A stretch of 64,000 nt of DNA from an uncultured Acidimicrobiales bacterium (GCA_958295755.1 OY282367.1:2174022-2238021), one strand, 5' to 3'; positions 24,797-33,235 are shown, counted from the first letter of the stretch. Notes: generated from the sequence alone by a model not told the origin. Translations and numbers: made by a program.

Positions 24797-26524
24797 TTAG
24801 TTTACTCTGCTCGCGACTTGGACGATGGCATCTAGTTTTTCGGAAATCTCCGAATCTATGTCTGACTGGTCTAGAAATTCGGCTAGGCGGTGGTAGTTGG
24901 TCTTGAACATTCTATTGGGTAGCCCGATTTGTTGATAAAAATTCGCAAAGAGAGGGTCCAGAAATTGGTCACTGGCTTTGACTTCTGGATCCCAGGGGGA
25001 AGGGTCGCGTGAAACCTCTCGTGCTTTTTCTAATTCGACAATGCACTTTTCCATTTGGTCGCGCCACGGATCGGCAAACAAGTTGTCGTCGCCGTACATT
25101 CTTGCTGATTCCTCTGCAGCAAAGTTCAGTAACACTTCACGCTTACAGAGATAGTTTTCTATCTCTCGCTTAGCCCAAGCCGTCTGAATCAGATTCGGGT
25201 CGTCTTGTAAGTTTATTTTGTCGAAGATAGCTATGCCAGCGAGATCGGGTTTTGCTTCGCGCAAGCCGTAGAAATGCTCACGTGCTTTGCTTGGCTGGTT
25301 ACCTACATAGTGCACAAATGGAGCTTCCAACAGTTCTGAAGCGCGATGTCCTAACTTTCTTGCCAAGGTAAGAAGAATAGCAAGGTCGGTGGAACCTTCC
25401 AAATACAAAACCCAGCCCTTCTGTTCGGCCTGAAGGTAGTGCTCAAAACCGATACTTATTAGTGATTTAGCCACTTGGCTGTCGCGCCCATTGATTTTGT
25501 GAGGCTTGCCTACGAAAGCAATCAGCACATCTCTATCTGCTGCTTCATTGAGCAAAACCTCAGAATGACTGGCGGCAATTATTTGACTACCTGTCTCTTC
25601 GGCCACATCGCTGAGTAGCTGATATATCTGTCGTTGACGGATGATTTCCAGATGTGCATCAGGCTCGTCAAGCAATAGAACAGAGCCAGGATTGGCGGTC
25701 ATATGTGCTAACAAGAGCATTGTTTGCTGTTGCCCGCGCCCGCTAGCTGATATGTCGAGTTTGGTATTATCTTGCGTGCGACCAGCTCTGTCGGCAGTGC
25801 GATAAGTCATGGTTATTTCGCCTCTGTCGACAAGATATTCGGGTCGATCCAGCCGACTGCCAAAAAGCTTTTCAATGTGTGCACACAACTTCTCCCAATC
25901 CTCTTCGCCATTGGGCGATTCAGTAATTTGATAACACAGGTTGCGAAGAACTTCGGCTGTGCGCCCTTCACCTATGCGAACATTTACAGCCCCGGGATCC
26001 AAGCGCAACTCGTTGGCAGCAAGCCCTGACATCGGCGGAAGGTAGGCTACACGCACTTTTCGGGCAGCCTCGGGCACACTCATGCGCGTATTGTCGTCTT
26101 GTTTTATAGGTCTGCAGTAAAAGAATTCTTCGTTGGCGTAGTCGAATTCCAAACCGCAAGTCCAAAGATTTTGATTTTCGGTTCCCTCTGCGACAATATC
26201 AATCAACACATGGCCGTTTGGTTTATCGTTTTCCGATTGACGCGTGTTGCGCAGTTGCTGGTCGCGCCAAAGTAGTTTGGCAGTCGGCACAGGTAGCGAA
26301 AGCAAATCGCGGCGGTTGATAGTGATTCCACGAGTTTTGTCAGGCACTTCACCGTGGCCGCGTGTCCCAATCCATTTCGCTCTTCCTACATCCCATAGTG
26401 CCAAAGCCTGCAAAGCGGTAGTTTTACCTGCGTTATTGGGGCCGATGAATACGACCTGCTGGCCTAGTTCCAAGTCAATTTCTTCAAAAAGCTTGAAGTT
26501 TCGAACAATCAGGCGTGTCAGCAT
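24797..26524 (-). CDS. OLD-like AAA ATPase with TOPRIM/DUF4435-like C-terminus
   Basis: About 575 residues from the ATG at 26524 (MLTRLIVRNFKLFEEIDLEL), preferred to a GTG 33 nt upstream because AGGA lies 6 nt before it. The N-terminal ABC-type ATPase half has Walker A GPNNAGKT, a signature-like SASGRGQQQTMLL and Walker B VLLLDEPDAHLE with an ASHS switch. The C-terminal half has LYLEGSTDLAIL (TOPRIM Glu) and GIAIFDKINL, where a DxD would be expected, then KREIENYLCKREVL as in DUF4435 proteins. OLD-type proteins are nucleases, often in phage defence. The incomplete TOPRIM acid cluster leaves nuclease activity doubtful. It stands alone beside tRNA-Ala. Confidence 0.8.
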   Translation of the reverse strand: MLTRLIVRNFKLFEEIDLELGQQVVFIGPNNAGKTTALQALALWDVGRAKWIGTRGHGEVPDKTRGITINRRDLLSLPVPTAKLLWRDQQLRNTRQSENDKPNGHVLIDIVAEGTENQNLWTCGLEFDYANEEFFYCRPIKQDDNTRMSVPEAARKVRVAYLPPMSGLAANELRLDPGAVNVRIGEGRTAEVLRNLCYQITESPNGEEDWEKLCAHIEKLFGSRLDRPEYLVDRGEITMTYRTADRAGRTQDNTKLDISASGRGQQQTMLLLAHMTANPGSVLLLDEPDAHLEIIRQRQIYQLLSDVAEETGSQIIAASHSEVLLNEAADRDVLIAFVGKPHKINGRDSQVAKSLISIGFEHYLQAEQKGWVLYLEGSTDLAILLTLARKLGHRASELLEAPFVHYVGNQPSKAREHFYGLREAKPDLAGIAIFDKINLQDDPNLIQTAWAKREIENYLCKREVLLNFAAEESARMYGDDNLFADPWRDQMEKCIVELEKAREVSRDPSPWDPEVKASDQFLDPLFANFYQQIGLPNRMFKTNYHRLAEFLDQSDIDSEISEKLDAIVQVASRVN

Positions 26525-26647
26525 CGGTGTCCTACTCTCTTCACTTTGGAAGCCCACCTTTCCATATAGCCCTGCTACTCCTAGACTTGCTGCTCCTCAG
26601 AGACCTATTACAAATCCTAGTGTTGGTCATCTGATTCAAGGAGTGTT

Positions 26648-26702
26648 TTGACAGAAGGGGGCATTTTCAGTGTTCTGAAAGAGGAGGGCACATTACTACA
26701 CT
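26648..26702 (+). promoter_or_regulatory. Divergent control region: TTGACA, inverted repeat, TACACT
   Basis: A consensus TTGACA lies at 26648-26653. A perfect 6-bp inverted repeat TTTCAG/CTGAAA with a 4-nt spacer covers 26665-26680. TACACT (26697-26702) ends 7 nt before the GTG start of the ABC ATPase gene, so that transcript may be leaderless. The palindrome could be an operator. Confidence 0.4.
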
Positions 26703-26709
26703 GGGATAG

Positions 26710-27690
26710 GTGCCTGATTCAGCAATAGTGGCGGAGAGTTTGTCTCGTAGTTTTGGAGATCTAAAAGCGGTTGATGAGCTTTCTTTGGAAGTGGCAGAGG
26801 GGGAAATATATGGGTTTTTAGGGCCGAACGGGGCGGGGAAGACTACGGCGGTGCGGATGCTTTGCACTCTTTTGGCCCCAACTTCAGGGCGGGCTTGCGT
26901 AGCGGGTTTTGATGTGGCTAAGTCTCCCCACCAAGTGCGCAAAAGGGTGGGGGCTGCTTTGCAGAGCACAGCACTGGACGCAAAAATGACAGGACGCGAG
27001 CTACTTCGCATCCAAGGTCGCTATTACGGCCTGAATTCGGCCGAGATCGCCAATCGCTGCGAGGAGCTCGCGCCGATCTTAGAGATGGATGCCATAGACC
27101 GCCGAGTGTCTACATACTCAGGGGGTATGAAGCGGCGTTTAGATGTAGCTATCGCTCTTATCCACAGCCCTTCGGTGCTGTTTTTGGACGAGCCGACCAC
27201 AGGGCTAGACCCTAGCAGTCGGGTAAAAGTATGGGAAGAGATACGTCATCTCAACAACCATATGGGCGTTACTATCTTCCTCACCACTCAATACCTTGAA
27301 GAAGCCGATGAACTAGCCGACCGGGTTGCTATTTTCAACAGCGGACATCTCGTGGCCGAGGACGACCCAGAAGAGCTCAAGCGACAAGTAGGCAAGGATG
27401 TGATAGTGGTCAACTTGGGCTGCAGCGCGACTGACGCCGAAGCAGTGCTCAAAGATGTGTCGGGCGTGGAACATGTGGAGACTAGCGGAACAGAACTGGC
27501 GATTTCATCTTCGCAAGGCGCAGCTACTATCAGCCCGGTGGCACTCGCTCTGTCGGCGGCTGATCTGCCAGTGGTGGAACTCTCGCTTCGCACCCCCACT
27601 TTGGACGATGTGTTCTTCAATTTAACGGGCGAGAGGATGGATGAAGAAAGCCACTTGAGTTCTGAGATAGCAGAGGAAGAAGCAGCATGA
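26710..27690 (+). CDS. ABC exporter ATP-binding protein (DrrA-like)
   Basis: The 326-residue ATPase has Walker A GPNGAGKTT near residue 38, a Q-loop ALQSTALD, signature YSGGMKRRLDVAIAL near 137, Walker B LFLDEPTTGLDP and an H-loop region that reads TTQYLEEAD. Gln in place of the switch His is usual in this drug-exporter branch. The C-terminal ~90 residues form the DrrA-type extension ending in TPTLDDVFFNLTG. It works with the permease encoded next, overlapping by 4 nt (ATGA). The start is GTG with a TACACT box 7 nt upstream. The exported substrate is unknown. Confidence 0.94.
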   Translation: MPDSAIVAESLSRSFGDLKAVDELSLEVAEGEIYGFLGPNGAGKTTAVRMLCTLLAPTSGRACVAGFDVAKSPHQVRKRVGAALQSTALDAKMTGRELLRIQGRYYGLNSAEIANRCEELAPILEMDAIDRRVSTYSGGMKRRLDVAIALIHSPSVLFLDEPTTGLDPSSRVKVWEEIRHLNNHMGVTIFLTTQYLEEADELADRVAIFNSGHLVAEDDPEELKRQVGKDVIVVNLGCSATDAEAVLKDVSGVEHVETSGTELAISSSQGAATISPVALALSAADLPVVELSLRTPTLDDVFFNLTGERMDEESHLSSEIAEEEAA

Positions 27691-28517
27691 GTTCTGAAGC
27701 TCCTGCCAGAGGAGTTGCTGCCAGAGGAGTTGCTGCCAGAGGAGTTGCTGATCGCGATAGAGGCTTCTGGGGCGACTTAGCAGCTGTAGCCAACAGGTCG
27801 CTACTGCAGCTGCCTCGTGATCTTGCCTCAATTATTCCGGCTCTCTTTGTGCCGGTTTTCTTCTATGTCGTAACCATCGGTGCTCTCAGCGGCATAGCCA
27901 ACTTCTCAGCTCTAGAGATCGACTACAAAGCCTTCCAGCTTCCCGTGGCGATCATCACCACCGTTACCGGTCTCTCACGGGCCGCAGCATTGGTGACCGA
28001 CATAAAAGACGGCTATTTCGACCGTCTCTTGCTCACGCCCGTGAACCGAGTCTCTCTGTTGCTGGGGCTGATGGTGGCAGATCTCACAGTGTTTTTGGCT
28101 CTATGCATTCCTGTGGTAGGGATGGGTCTTATCGTGGGTGTGAGCTTCCCTACTGGCGTTTTGGGTGTGCTGATCTTCATAGCTATGGGCACTCTTTGGG
28201 GGCTAATGTACACAGGCTTCCCCTACGCCATCGCATTGCGCACAGGCAATCCCACAGCAGTCAACAATTCGTTTTTGCTATTTTTTCCGTTCGTGTTCTT
28301 GACTACAGCTTGGCTTCCACAAGAAAACCTCTCAGGCTGGCTTTCTACCGTAGCAACTTGGAACCCAGTGAGCTACATACTTGAAGGCATGCGTTCGCTT
28401 TTCGTAGATTGGGATGGTGTAGCCATCGGTAAAGGTCTAGCCGCCATCTTAGGTGTGGGATTAGTAGCTCAGATTTTCGCTTTCATGGCTTTGCGAAGAC
28501 GAGTGCAAAACCCTTAA
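27687..28517 (+). CDS. ABC-2 type exporter permease (DrrB-like)
   Basis: The 276-residue protein has six hydrophobic segments from about residue 45. The ABC-2 permease signatures are AAALVTDIKDGYFDRLLLTPVNR near residue 95 and NPVSYILEGMRSLF near 235. With the preceding ATPase it forms a drug or lipid exporter in the cytoplasmic membrane. The N-terminus before the first helix carries a 5-residue repeat ARGVA, three times, from a 15-bp DNA repeat. It reads as a recent slippage expansion. Confidence 0.92.
   Translation: MSSEAPARGVAARGVAARGVADRDRGFWGDLAAVANRSLLQLPRDLASIIPALFVPVFFYVVTIGALSGIANFSALEIDYKAFQLPVAIITTVTGLSRAAALVTDIKDGYFDRLLLTPVNRVSLLLGLMVADLTVFLALCIPVVGMGLIVGVSFPTGVLGVLIFIAMGTLWGLMYTGFPYAIALRTGNPTAVNNSFLLFFPFVFLTTAWLPQENLSGWLSTVATWNPVSYILEGMRSLFVDWDGVAIGKGLAAILGVGLVAQIFAFMALRRRVQNP
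27705..27749 (+). repeat. 15-bp tandem repeat gccagaggagttgct, three copies
   Basis: Identical units at 27705, 27720 and 27735 near the 5' end of the permease gene, in frame. Confidence 0.95.
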
Positions 28518-28523
28518 AGATGT

Positions 28524-31500
28524 TTATTTGATTGCTTGATAGCAGTCTTTGATGCAGTTGTCCCAGCCGAAGATGTTTATTAGCAGGGTGCCTATGTGGG
28601 CTCTGTTCGCACCTTTATAGCAGTAAATTTCGCCGTTTTGTTGGCAGAATGCTACTTGGATGTCGCTTTGGGTGATTTGGTCCGCGGTGCTGTTGCGGAC
28701 GGGTTCCATACCGGCCATTGAACATATCATGTCTTGGCGGTCTAGGGCTGGTGCGGTATTTCTGGGTAGCTCTGTGATAGTTATGGACACTTGGGCGTTT
28801 AGAGTGTGGCCGCCGGCGGAGCGATAAGGCACGGTGAAGGTAGCTGTGCCTGTGTCTGCGCCGACGGTGATTTGATAGCTGCAGCCTGTGTTGGTAGCGC
28901 GGGTGATTTTGGTGTCTCGGTTAGTAGCTTGGCCGCAGGTGATGGTGTAGCTACCGTCTGTGACGTAGCTGGCAGCGTTTATGGTTATGGTGCTGCTAGC
29001 TGTCATAGATAGCCCTGTGGGTGGGGTATAGACAATAGTGGACGCAGCACCGATTTCTATATTGATAACGCCATCTAAGGTGGCACCGCCTATGGAGCGG
29101 TATGGCACTGTGAAAGTGGCTGTGCCATGGGTGCCTGTGGGAACAATATTGAAACCGCAAGAATCACTGTTGGGGCGTGTAATGGTGATTTTGGTATCCA
29201 CACTTGTAGCGTTGCTGCATTCAATGGGATAGTCGCCGTCTGTGGCATAGCTAGCTGCATTTATGGTAAGTGTGCGGTTAGTCCCCAGCTTCAAACCAGT
29301 GGGGCTAGTAAAAGAAATAGTAGAAGCCGGGCCGATCTCAACAGTGAAAACGCCGTTCAGTGTGGTGCCGCCGCTGGAGCTATAAGGCACAGTAAAGCTA
29401 GCTTCACCTTGTGTGCCTGTAGGTGTGATAGTGAATTTGCAAGGCTCACTGCTGGGATTAGCCCGCATAACAGTGATCTTAGAATCCACACCAGTAGCGT
29501 CGCCACAAGAAATGCTATAGTTCCCGTCAGACGCATAACCTAAAGCATCAATCACAAGAGTCCGATTAGTACCCAACTCAAAATCAGAAAAAGGCTCGCG
29601 AAAATAAAGAACAGAAGGCGGAGAATAGATATTAACCGAGATAGTAATATCTAGGGCCTGACCGCCGGTGGAAATGTAAGGCACAGTAAAGCTAGCAGTG
29701 CCAGTAAATGAGCCAGCAGTAACCATAAAAGAACAACCAGACCTGCGAACCGTAATCTTAGCATCTACATCGGTAGCATCCCCACACGAGACAATATTAC
29801 TACCAGCAGGAGTAAAAGCAGTAGTATCTAGAATGATGCTTCTGCCCGTCAACACAGACGGATTCAGACTACGTGTTCCGTGACGGAATGGGATAAAATT
29901 AGGACCGACTGTGATAGATACAACACCATCATATGTGTCGCCGCCTGTGGAGGTGTAGGGGATGGTGAAGGAAGATGTTCCTTCTGTGCCTGTGGGTGAG
30001 ATGGTGTAGTTACACCCTGAGCGTTGGATAGTGATTTTGCTTCCGACATTTTTGGCATCTGAACAAGAAATGGTGTAGGCACTGTTTTCAGTTACATAGT
30101 CCAATGCGTTGATGGTTAGACTCCGGTTTTTGCTCACTTGGAGGCCAGAGGGGGTAGCGAATGAGATATTGGAGGCTGGGCCTATGGTGATAGTGACGGT
30201 GCCATCTTCTGTGTCGCCGCCTGTGGAGGTGTAGGGGATGGTGAAGGAAGATGTTCCTTCTGTGCCTGTGGGTGAGATGGTGTAGTTACACCCTGAGCGT
30301 TGGATAGTGATTTTACTTCCGACATTTTTGGCATCTGAACAAGAAATGGTGTAGGCACTGTTTTCAGTTGCATAGTCCAATGCGTTGATGGTTCGGTTAC
30401 GGTTTTTGCCCACTTGTAGGCCAGTGGGGGCTGTGAATGAGATATTGGAGTCTGGGCCTATCGTGATAGTGACGGTGCCATTTTCTGTGTCGCCGCCTGT
30501 GGAGGTATAGGGCACAGTGAAGGTAGCTGTGCCAGTCTGTGAACCAGGTGTGATTGTGTAAGTGCAACCATCGCGAGTGATAGTAGAGATTAAGGCGTGT
30601 GTGTTTGTGGCATCAAGACAAGAAACCGTGTAGCCCTGGCTTTCGGTGATGTAGGAGTGAGCATCAATGTCAATGCTTCTGTTGGTTGCCACCAAAAGCC
30701 GTTTAGGTGCTGTGAATGTGATCTCTGATATTGCACCGAGATCTACAAAAATAATTCCTAGGTGTGTATCGCCTCCTGTCGACATATAAGGTACCGCAAT
30801 GGCAGTTGTTCCCTGAATCCGATGTAGAAGTGTATAAGAGCACCCATTTTGAGATATTTGCAACAAGTGGCGGTAAACATTAAACACGCGGACAACTTCA
30901 CCACATGAGATTGAGTAGCTACCATCTGCGACATAGGAGGAAGCATCAATTATGATGTTTCTGTTTATCGCAATTGAGAGAACCTCTGGAGGTGTGAAAA
31001 CGATATTTGAAGCCACCCCTATTGAGATAGCAATGATGCCGTTGTGTGTATTCCCGCCTGATGAGGTGTAGGGCACGGTGAATGTGGCTGTGCCAGTGGT
31101 GGTGCCTGCTGTGACTGTAAACAAGCAGCTATGAGGTGATCTGGAAATGGAAGATATTCTGGTGTGTTGATTTGTGGCATCCCCACAAGTAATGGTATAG
31201 CTACCATCGGAGGCATAAGTAGAAGCATTGATGACGGTGGATTGTCCAGCGGCAACAGTTGGGTTTGGGCTGGGAGCTGTAAATCTGATATTTGATACCC
31301 CAGAGGTTGAAGTAATAGCAACAGAAACCTCACCGTTGTGGGTGTCGCCACCTGCGGAGGTGTAGGGCACGGTAAATGTGGCGGCAGCGGCGACCGTGCT
31401 ACCTGCGGTGATTGTGTAGGAGCAGCCACTGCGGGTGATAGAAGAGATGCTTGCATGCTTGCCAGTAGCATTGCGACATGAGATTGCGTAGATGCCGTCT

Positions 31501-32972
31501 TTCACATAGCGACTAGCGTCAATGGTGATGCTTTTGCCTGAATTTATGACCAGGCCAGTGGGATTCGTATAGACGATATTGGAAGTTGCTTGACAACCAA
31601 TGGGATCATATTGCCTTGTGCCTAGACGTATGCCAGTGCGTAAATCTGTTGGCACACCGCCACTAATGGAATTATCACAGATGAGAAAAGCACTTAGTAC
31701 CCCACTTCCAGAAGAAGCGAGCCTGTTGAGTTGAGTGGGAATATTACCGGAAAGTTGATTATTGTTGAGCCGTAGGTTTCTAAGTTGTATGAGCTGATCG
31801 AATTCTGTGGGTATGTTGCCTGTGAGTAAGTTATAGGAAAGGTCAATGGTAGCGATTTTTGTGAGATTTCCCAGTTCAGATGGAATATTACCAGAAAGAA
31901 TGTTATGAGAAAGATTCAAGCCTTTAGTTGAGCTTCCAGCCAAGTTGGTGAGGCTACCAAGTTCTGTGGGTATGTTGCCTGCCAAACCATTATAAGAGAG
32001 GTCGAGTGTGGTGAGGTTGGTGAGTTGTCCGATTTGTGTGGGTATGTTGCCCGTGAGTCGATTTCTGGTGAGGTCGAGTGTGGTGAGGTTGGTGAGTTGT
32101 CCGATTTGTGTGGGTATGTTGCCGCCAAGTCTGTTGTTACTGAGGAAGAGGTTTGTTAGGTTTGTGAGGTTACCGATTTGGGTGGGTATGTTGCCACTAA
32201 GGTTATTGCCGGCGAGGGTGAGTGTGGTGAGGTTTGTGAGGTTACCGATTTGGGTGGGTATGTTGCCACTAAGGTTATTGCCGGCGAGGGTGAGTGTGGT
32301 GAGGTTTGTGAGGTTACCGATTTGGGTGGGTATGTCGCCAGTGAGTCCCCTTGCGAAATTGAATAAATCACTGTCCAATTCAAGTATTGTCAAGTTAGAT
32401 AAATTCCATATCTCTTTGGGTATGTTGCCTGATAAATTATGGCTATTGAATCGAAGTGAAGTAAGTGCTGTGAGGTTGCCTAACTCTGCTGGAATACTGC
32501 CTTCGACTCTGCTGTAGGAAAGATATATTGAATCAACACGGTTGTTTTTAAGAGAGACGTTTTGCCATGTATTTATTTTTTTATTCGTGCCTGTTCCCCA
32601 AGTTTTGAGAAATTTATCAGAGGCCAAACTACCGTTACTTTGCACTGCTGCCCAGTGATTTTGGACAGCTACTAGAGCTTGGCAATCTTCTACTAGATCG
32701 TTATTGGTGCCTACTACTCTTGGGTTGGCTGTGAGGTCTACGAAACTACCGTCAGTACAACCTGTGGAAGACAAAGCAACAACTGGGGTTGTTAAACTTT
32801 GAGAGGAAGCTAGGGAAGCAGAGACTGGGGAAGCTCGAGTAGGTGTGAGGGAGGTGCCTGCAACTGCTAGAGCTAAGGAGGTAACGAAGATTAATTTATA
32901 CAAAATTCTAAACGGGGGGGGGGGTGGCTGTTTTAGACATTTCATCGCGGGCTGAGGCATCACTTTGTGCAT
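28524..32972 (-). CDS. Giant secreted LRR protein 1, with poly-C tract in the signal region
   Basis: About 1482 residues from the ATG at 32972, which has AGGCG about 8 nt upstream. An upstream extension of 17 residues has no counterpart in the second LRR protein. Order of parts: a basic start, five prolines (16-20) encoded by an 11-nt C tract, a hydrophobic signal core (~23-39), and an N-cap with CTDGSFVDLTANPRV and DCQALVAVQNHW. About ten plant-type 24-residue LRRs follow (consensus NLTNLTTLxLxxNxLSGNIPTQIG) and a C-cap ending GCQ. Then come ten ~92-residue beta repeats, each with two Cys (ISC...GC) and a closing FTVPYTSxGG, and an ~80-residue C-terminal domain with six Cys. No LPXTG or C-terminal helix is seen. 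Likely exported; adhesion or recognition is inferred. Confidence 0.88.
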   Translation of the reverse strand: MHKVMPQPAMKCLKQPPPPPFRILYKLIFVTSLALAVAGTSLTPTRASPVSASLASSQSLTTPVVALSSTGCTDGSFVDLTANPRVVGTNNDLVEDCQALVAVQNHWAAVQSNGSLASDKFLKTWGTGTNKKINTWQNVSLKNNRVDSIYLSYSRVEGSIPAELGNLTALTSLRFNSHNLSGNIPKEIWNLSNLTILELDSDLFNFARGLTGDIPTQIGNLTNLTTLTLAGNNLSGNIPTQIGNLTNLTTLTLAGNNLSGNIPTQIGNLTNLTNLFLSNNRLGGNIPTQIGQLTNLTTLDLTRNRLTGNIPTQIGQLTNLTTLDLSYNGLAGNIPTELGSLTNLAGSSTKGLNLSHNILSGNIPSELGNLTKIATIDLSYNLLTGNIPTEFDQLIQLRNLRLNNNQLSGNIPTQLNRLASSGSGVLSAFLICDNSISGGVPTDLRTGIRLGTRQYDPIGCQATSNIVYTNPTGLVINSGKSITIDASRYVKDGIYAISCRNATGKHASISSITRSGCSYTITAGSTVAAAATFTVPYTSAGGDTHNGEVSVAITSTSGVSNIRFTAPSPNPTVAAGQSTVINASTYASDGSYTITCGDATNQHTRISSISRSPHSCLFTVTAGTTTGTATFTVPYTSSGGNTHNGIIAISIGVASNIVFTPPEVLSIAINRNIIIDASSYVADGSYSISCGEVVRVFNVYRHLLQISQNGCSYTLLHRIQGTTAIAVPYMSTGGDTHLGIIFVDLGAISEITFTAPKRLLVATNRSIDIDAHSYITESQGYTVSCLDATNTHALISTITRDGCTYTITPGSQTGTATFTVPYTSTGGDTENGTVTITIGPDSNISFTAPTGLQVGKNRNRTINALDYATENSAYTISCSDAKNVGSKITIQRSGCNYTISPTGTEGTSSFTIPYTSTGGDTEDGTVTITIGPASNISFATPSGLQVSKNRSLTINALDYVTENSAYTISCSDAKNVGSKITIQRSGCNYTISPTGTEGTSSFTIPYTSTGGDTYDGVVSITVGPNFIPFRHGTRSLNPSVLTGRSIILDTTAFTPAGSNIVSCGDATDVDAKITVRRSGCSFMVTAGSFTGTASFTVPYISTGGQALDITISVNIYSPPSVLYFREPFSDFELGTNRTLVIDALGYASDGNYSISCGDATGVDSKITVMRANPSSEPCKFTITPTGTQGEASFTVPYSSSGGTTLNGVFTVEIGPASTISFTSPTGLKLGTNRTLTINAASYATDGDYPIECSNATSVDTKITITRPNSDSCGFNIVPTGTHGTATFTVPYRSIGGATLDGVINIEIGAASTIVYTPPTGLSMTASSTITINAASYVTDGSYTITCGQATNRDTKITRATNTGCSYQITVGADTGTATFTVPYRSAGGHTLNAQVSITITELPRNTAPALDRQDMICSMAGMEPVRNSTADQITQSDIQVAFCQQNGEIYCYKGANRAHIGTLLINIFGWDNCIKDCYQAIK
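29945..30496 (-). repeat. 276-bp tandem repeat (92 codons) in LRR protein 1
   Basis: Two adjacent beta-repeat modules are nearly identical in DNA as well as protein. For example, ctgtggaggtgtaggggatg recurs at 29945 and 30221, exactly 276 bp apart. A third copy begins near 30497 but is diverged. This indicates recent module duplication or gene conversion. Confidence 0.85.
32161..32335 (-). repeat. 72-bp identical LRR-coding repeats
   Basis: Copies at 32161-32232 and 32233-32304 appear identical, with a partial third from 32305. Each encodes one 24-residue LRR. Confidence 0.9.
32914..32924 (-). repeat. Homopolymer tract: 11 C on the coding strand of LRR protein 1
   Basis: Eleven consecutive G on the plus strand, coding for Pro between the start codon and the signal core. 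Loss of one base gives TAA at the eighth codon after the tract, and gain of one gives TAG at the second. Confidence 0.95.
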
Positions 32973-33009
32973 GTATGATCGCCTCGCAAAACTGGAGTGG
33001 TGAAAGTGG

Positions 33010-33030
33010 GACTGCCTTCTCAAAGCAGTC
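33010..33030 (-). other. Hairpin in the LRR protein 1 leader
   Basis: GACTGC (33010-33015) and GCAGTC (33025-33030) form a 6-bp stem with a 9-nt loop in the ~88-nt leader. On the transcript the loop contains a GAGAAGG-like purine run. It may affect translation or be chance. Confidence 0.35.
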
Positions 33031-33065
33031 TTCTTAGTATGGCTTATCTAACTGGTAACCCATAA

Positions 33066-33094
33066 AGTATATCAAGCTTGCGCGACTTTAGCAA
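33066..33094 (-). promoter_or_regulatory. Promoter of LRR protein 1 (TTGCTA-17-TATACT)
   Basis: On the minus strand, TTGCTA (33094-33089) and TATACT (33071-33066) are spaced by 17 nt. Transcription should start near 33059, giving a leader of about 88 nt. The second LRR gene also has a TATACT -10 box. Confidence 0.55.
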
Positions 33095-33199
33095 CCCCTT
33101 TAAGTAGCGAAACCTTTTTGTATTGGTTTTCCGCGACAAAGCAGATCATTTATCAGCTTTGGCGGTGTTTTCTTTAGGCTGTGTTTATCAATCTGCGTT

Positions 33200-33235
33200 T
33201 TCTTTAGTCTGCTGCTGGTTCTTTAGTCTGCCGCT
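33200..33235. repeat. 19-nt-period repeat across the DoxX gene stop
   Basis: ttctttagtctgctgct and ttctttagtctgccgct lie 19 nt apart. The second copy contains the stop codon of the DoxX gene and the first lies just beyond it. Confidence 0.75.

Noticed and set aside
24770-26710. Integrated mobile element at tRNA-Ala
   Set aside because: No integrase, no second copy of the tRNA 3' end and no change in composition by eye; only one unusual gene is present.
31900-32400. CRISPR-like regular repeats
   Set aside because: Units are contiguous 72-bp LRR codon repeats in frame without spacers, and no cas genes are present.
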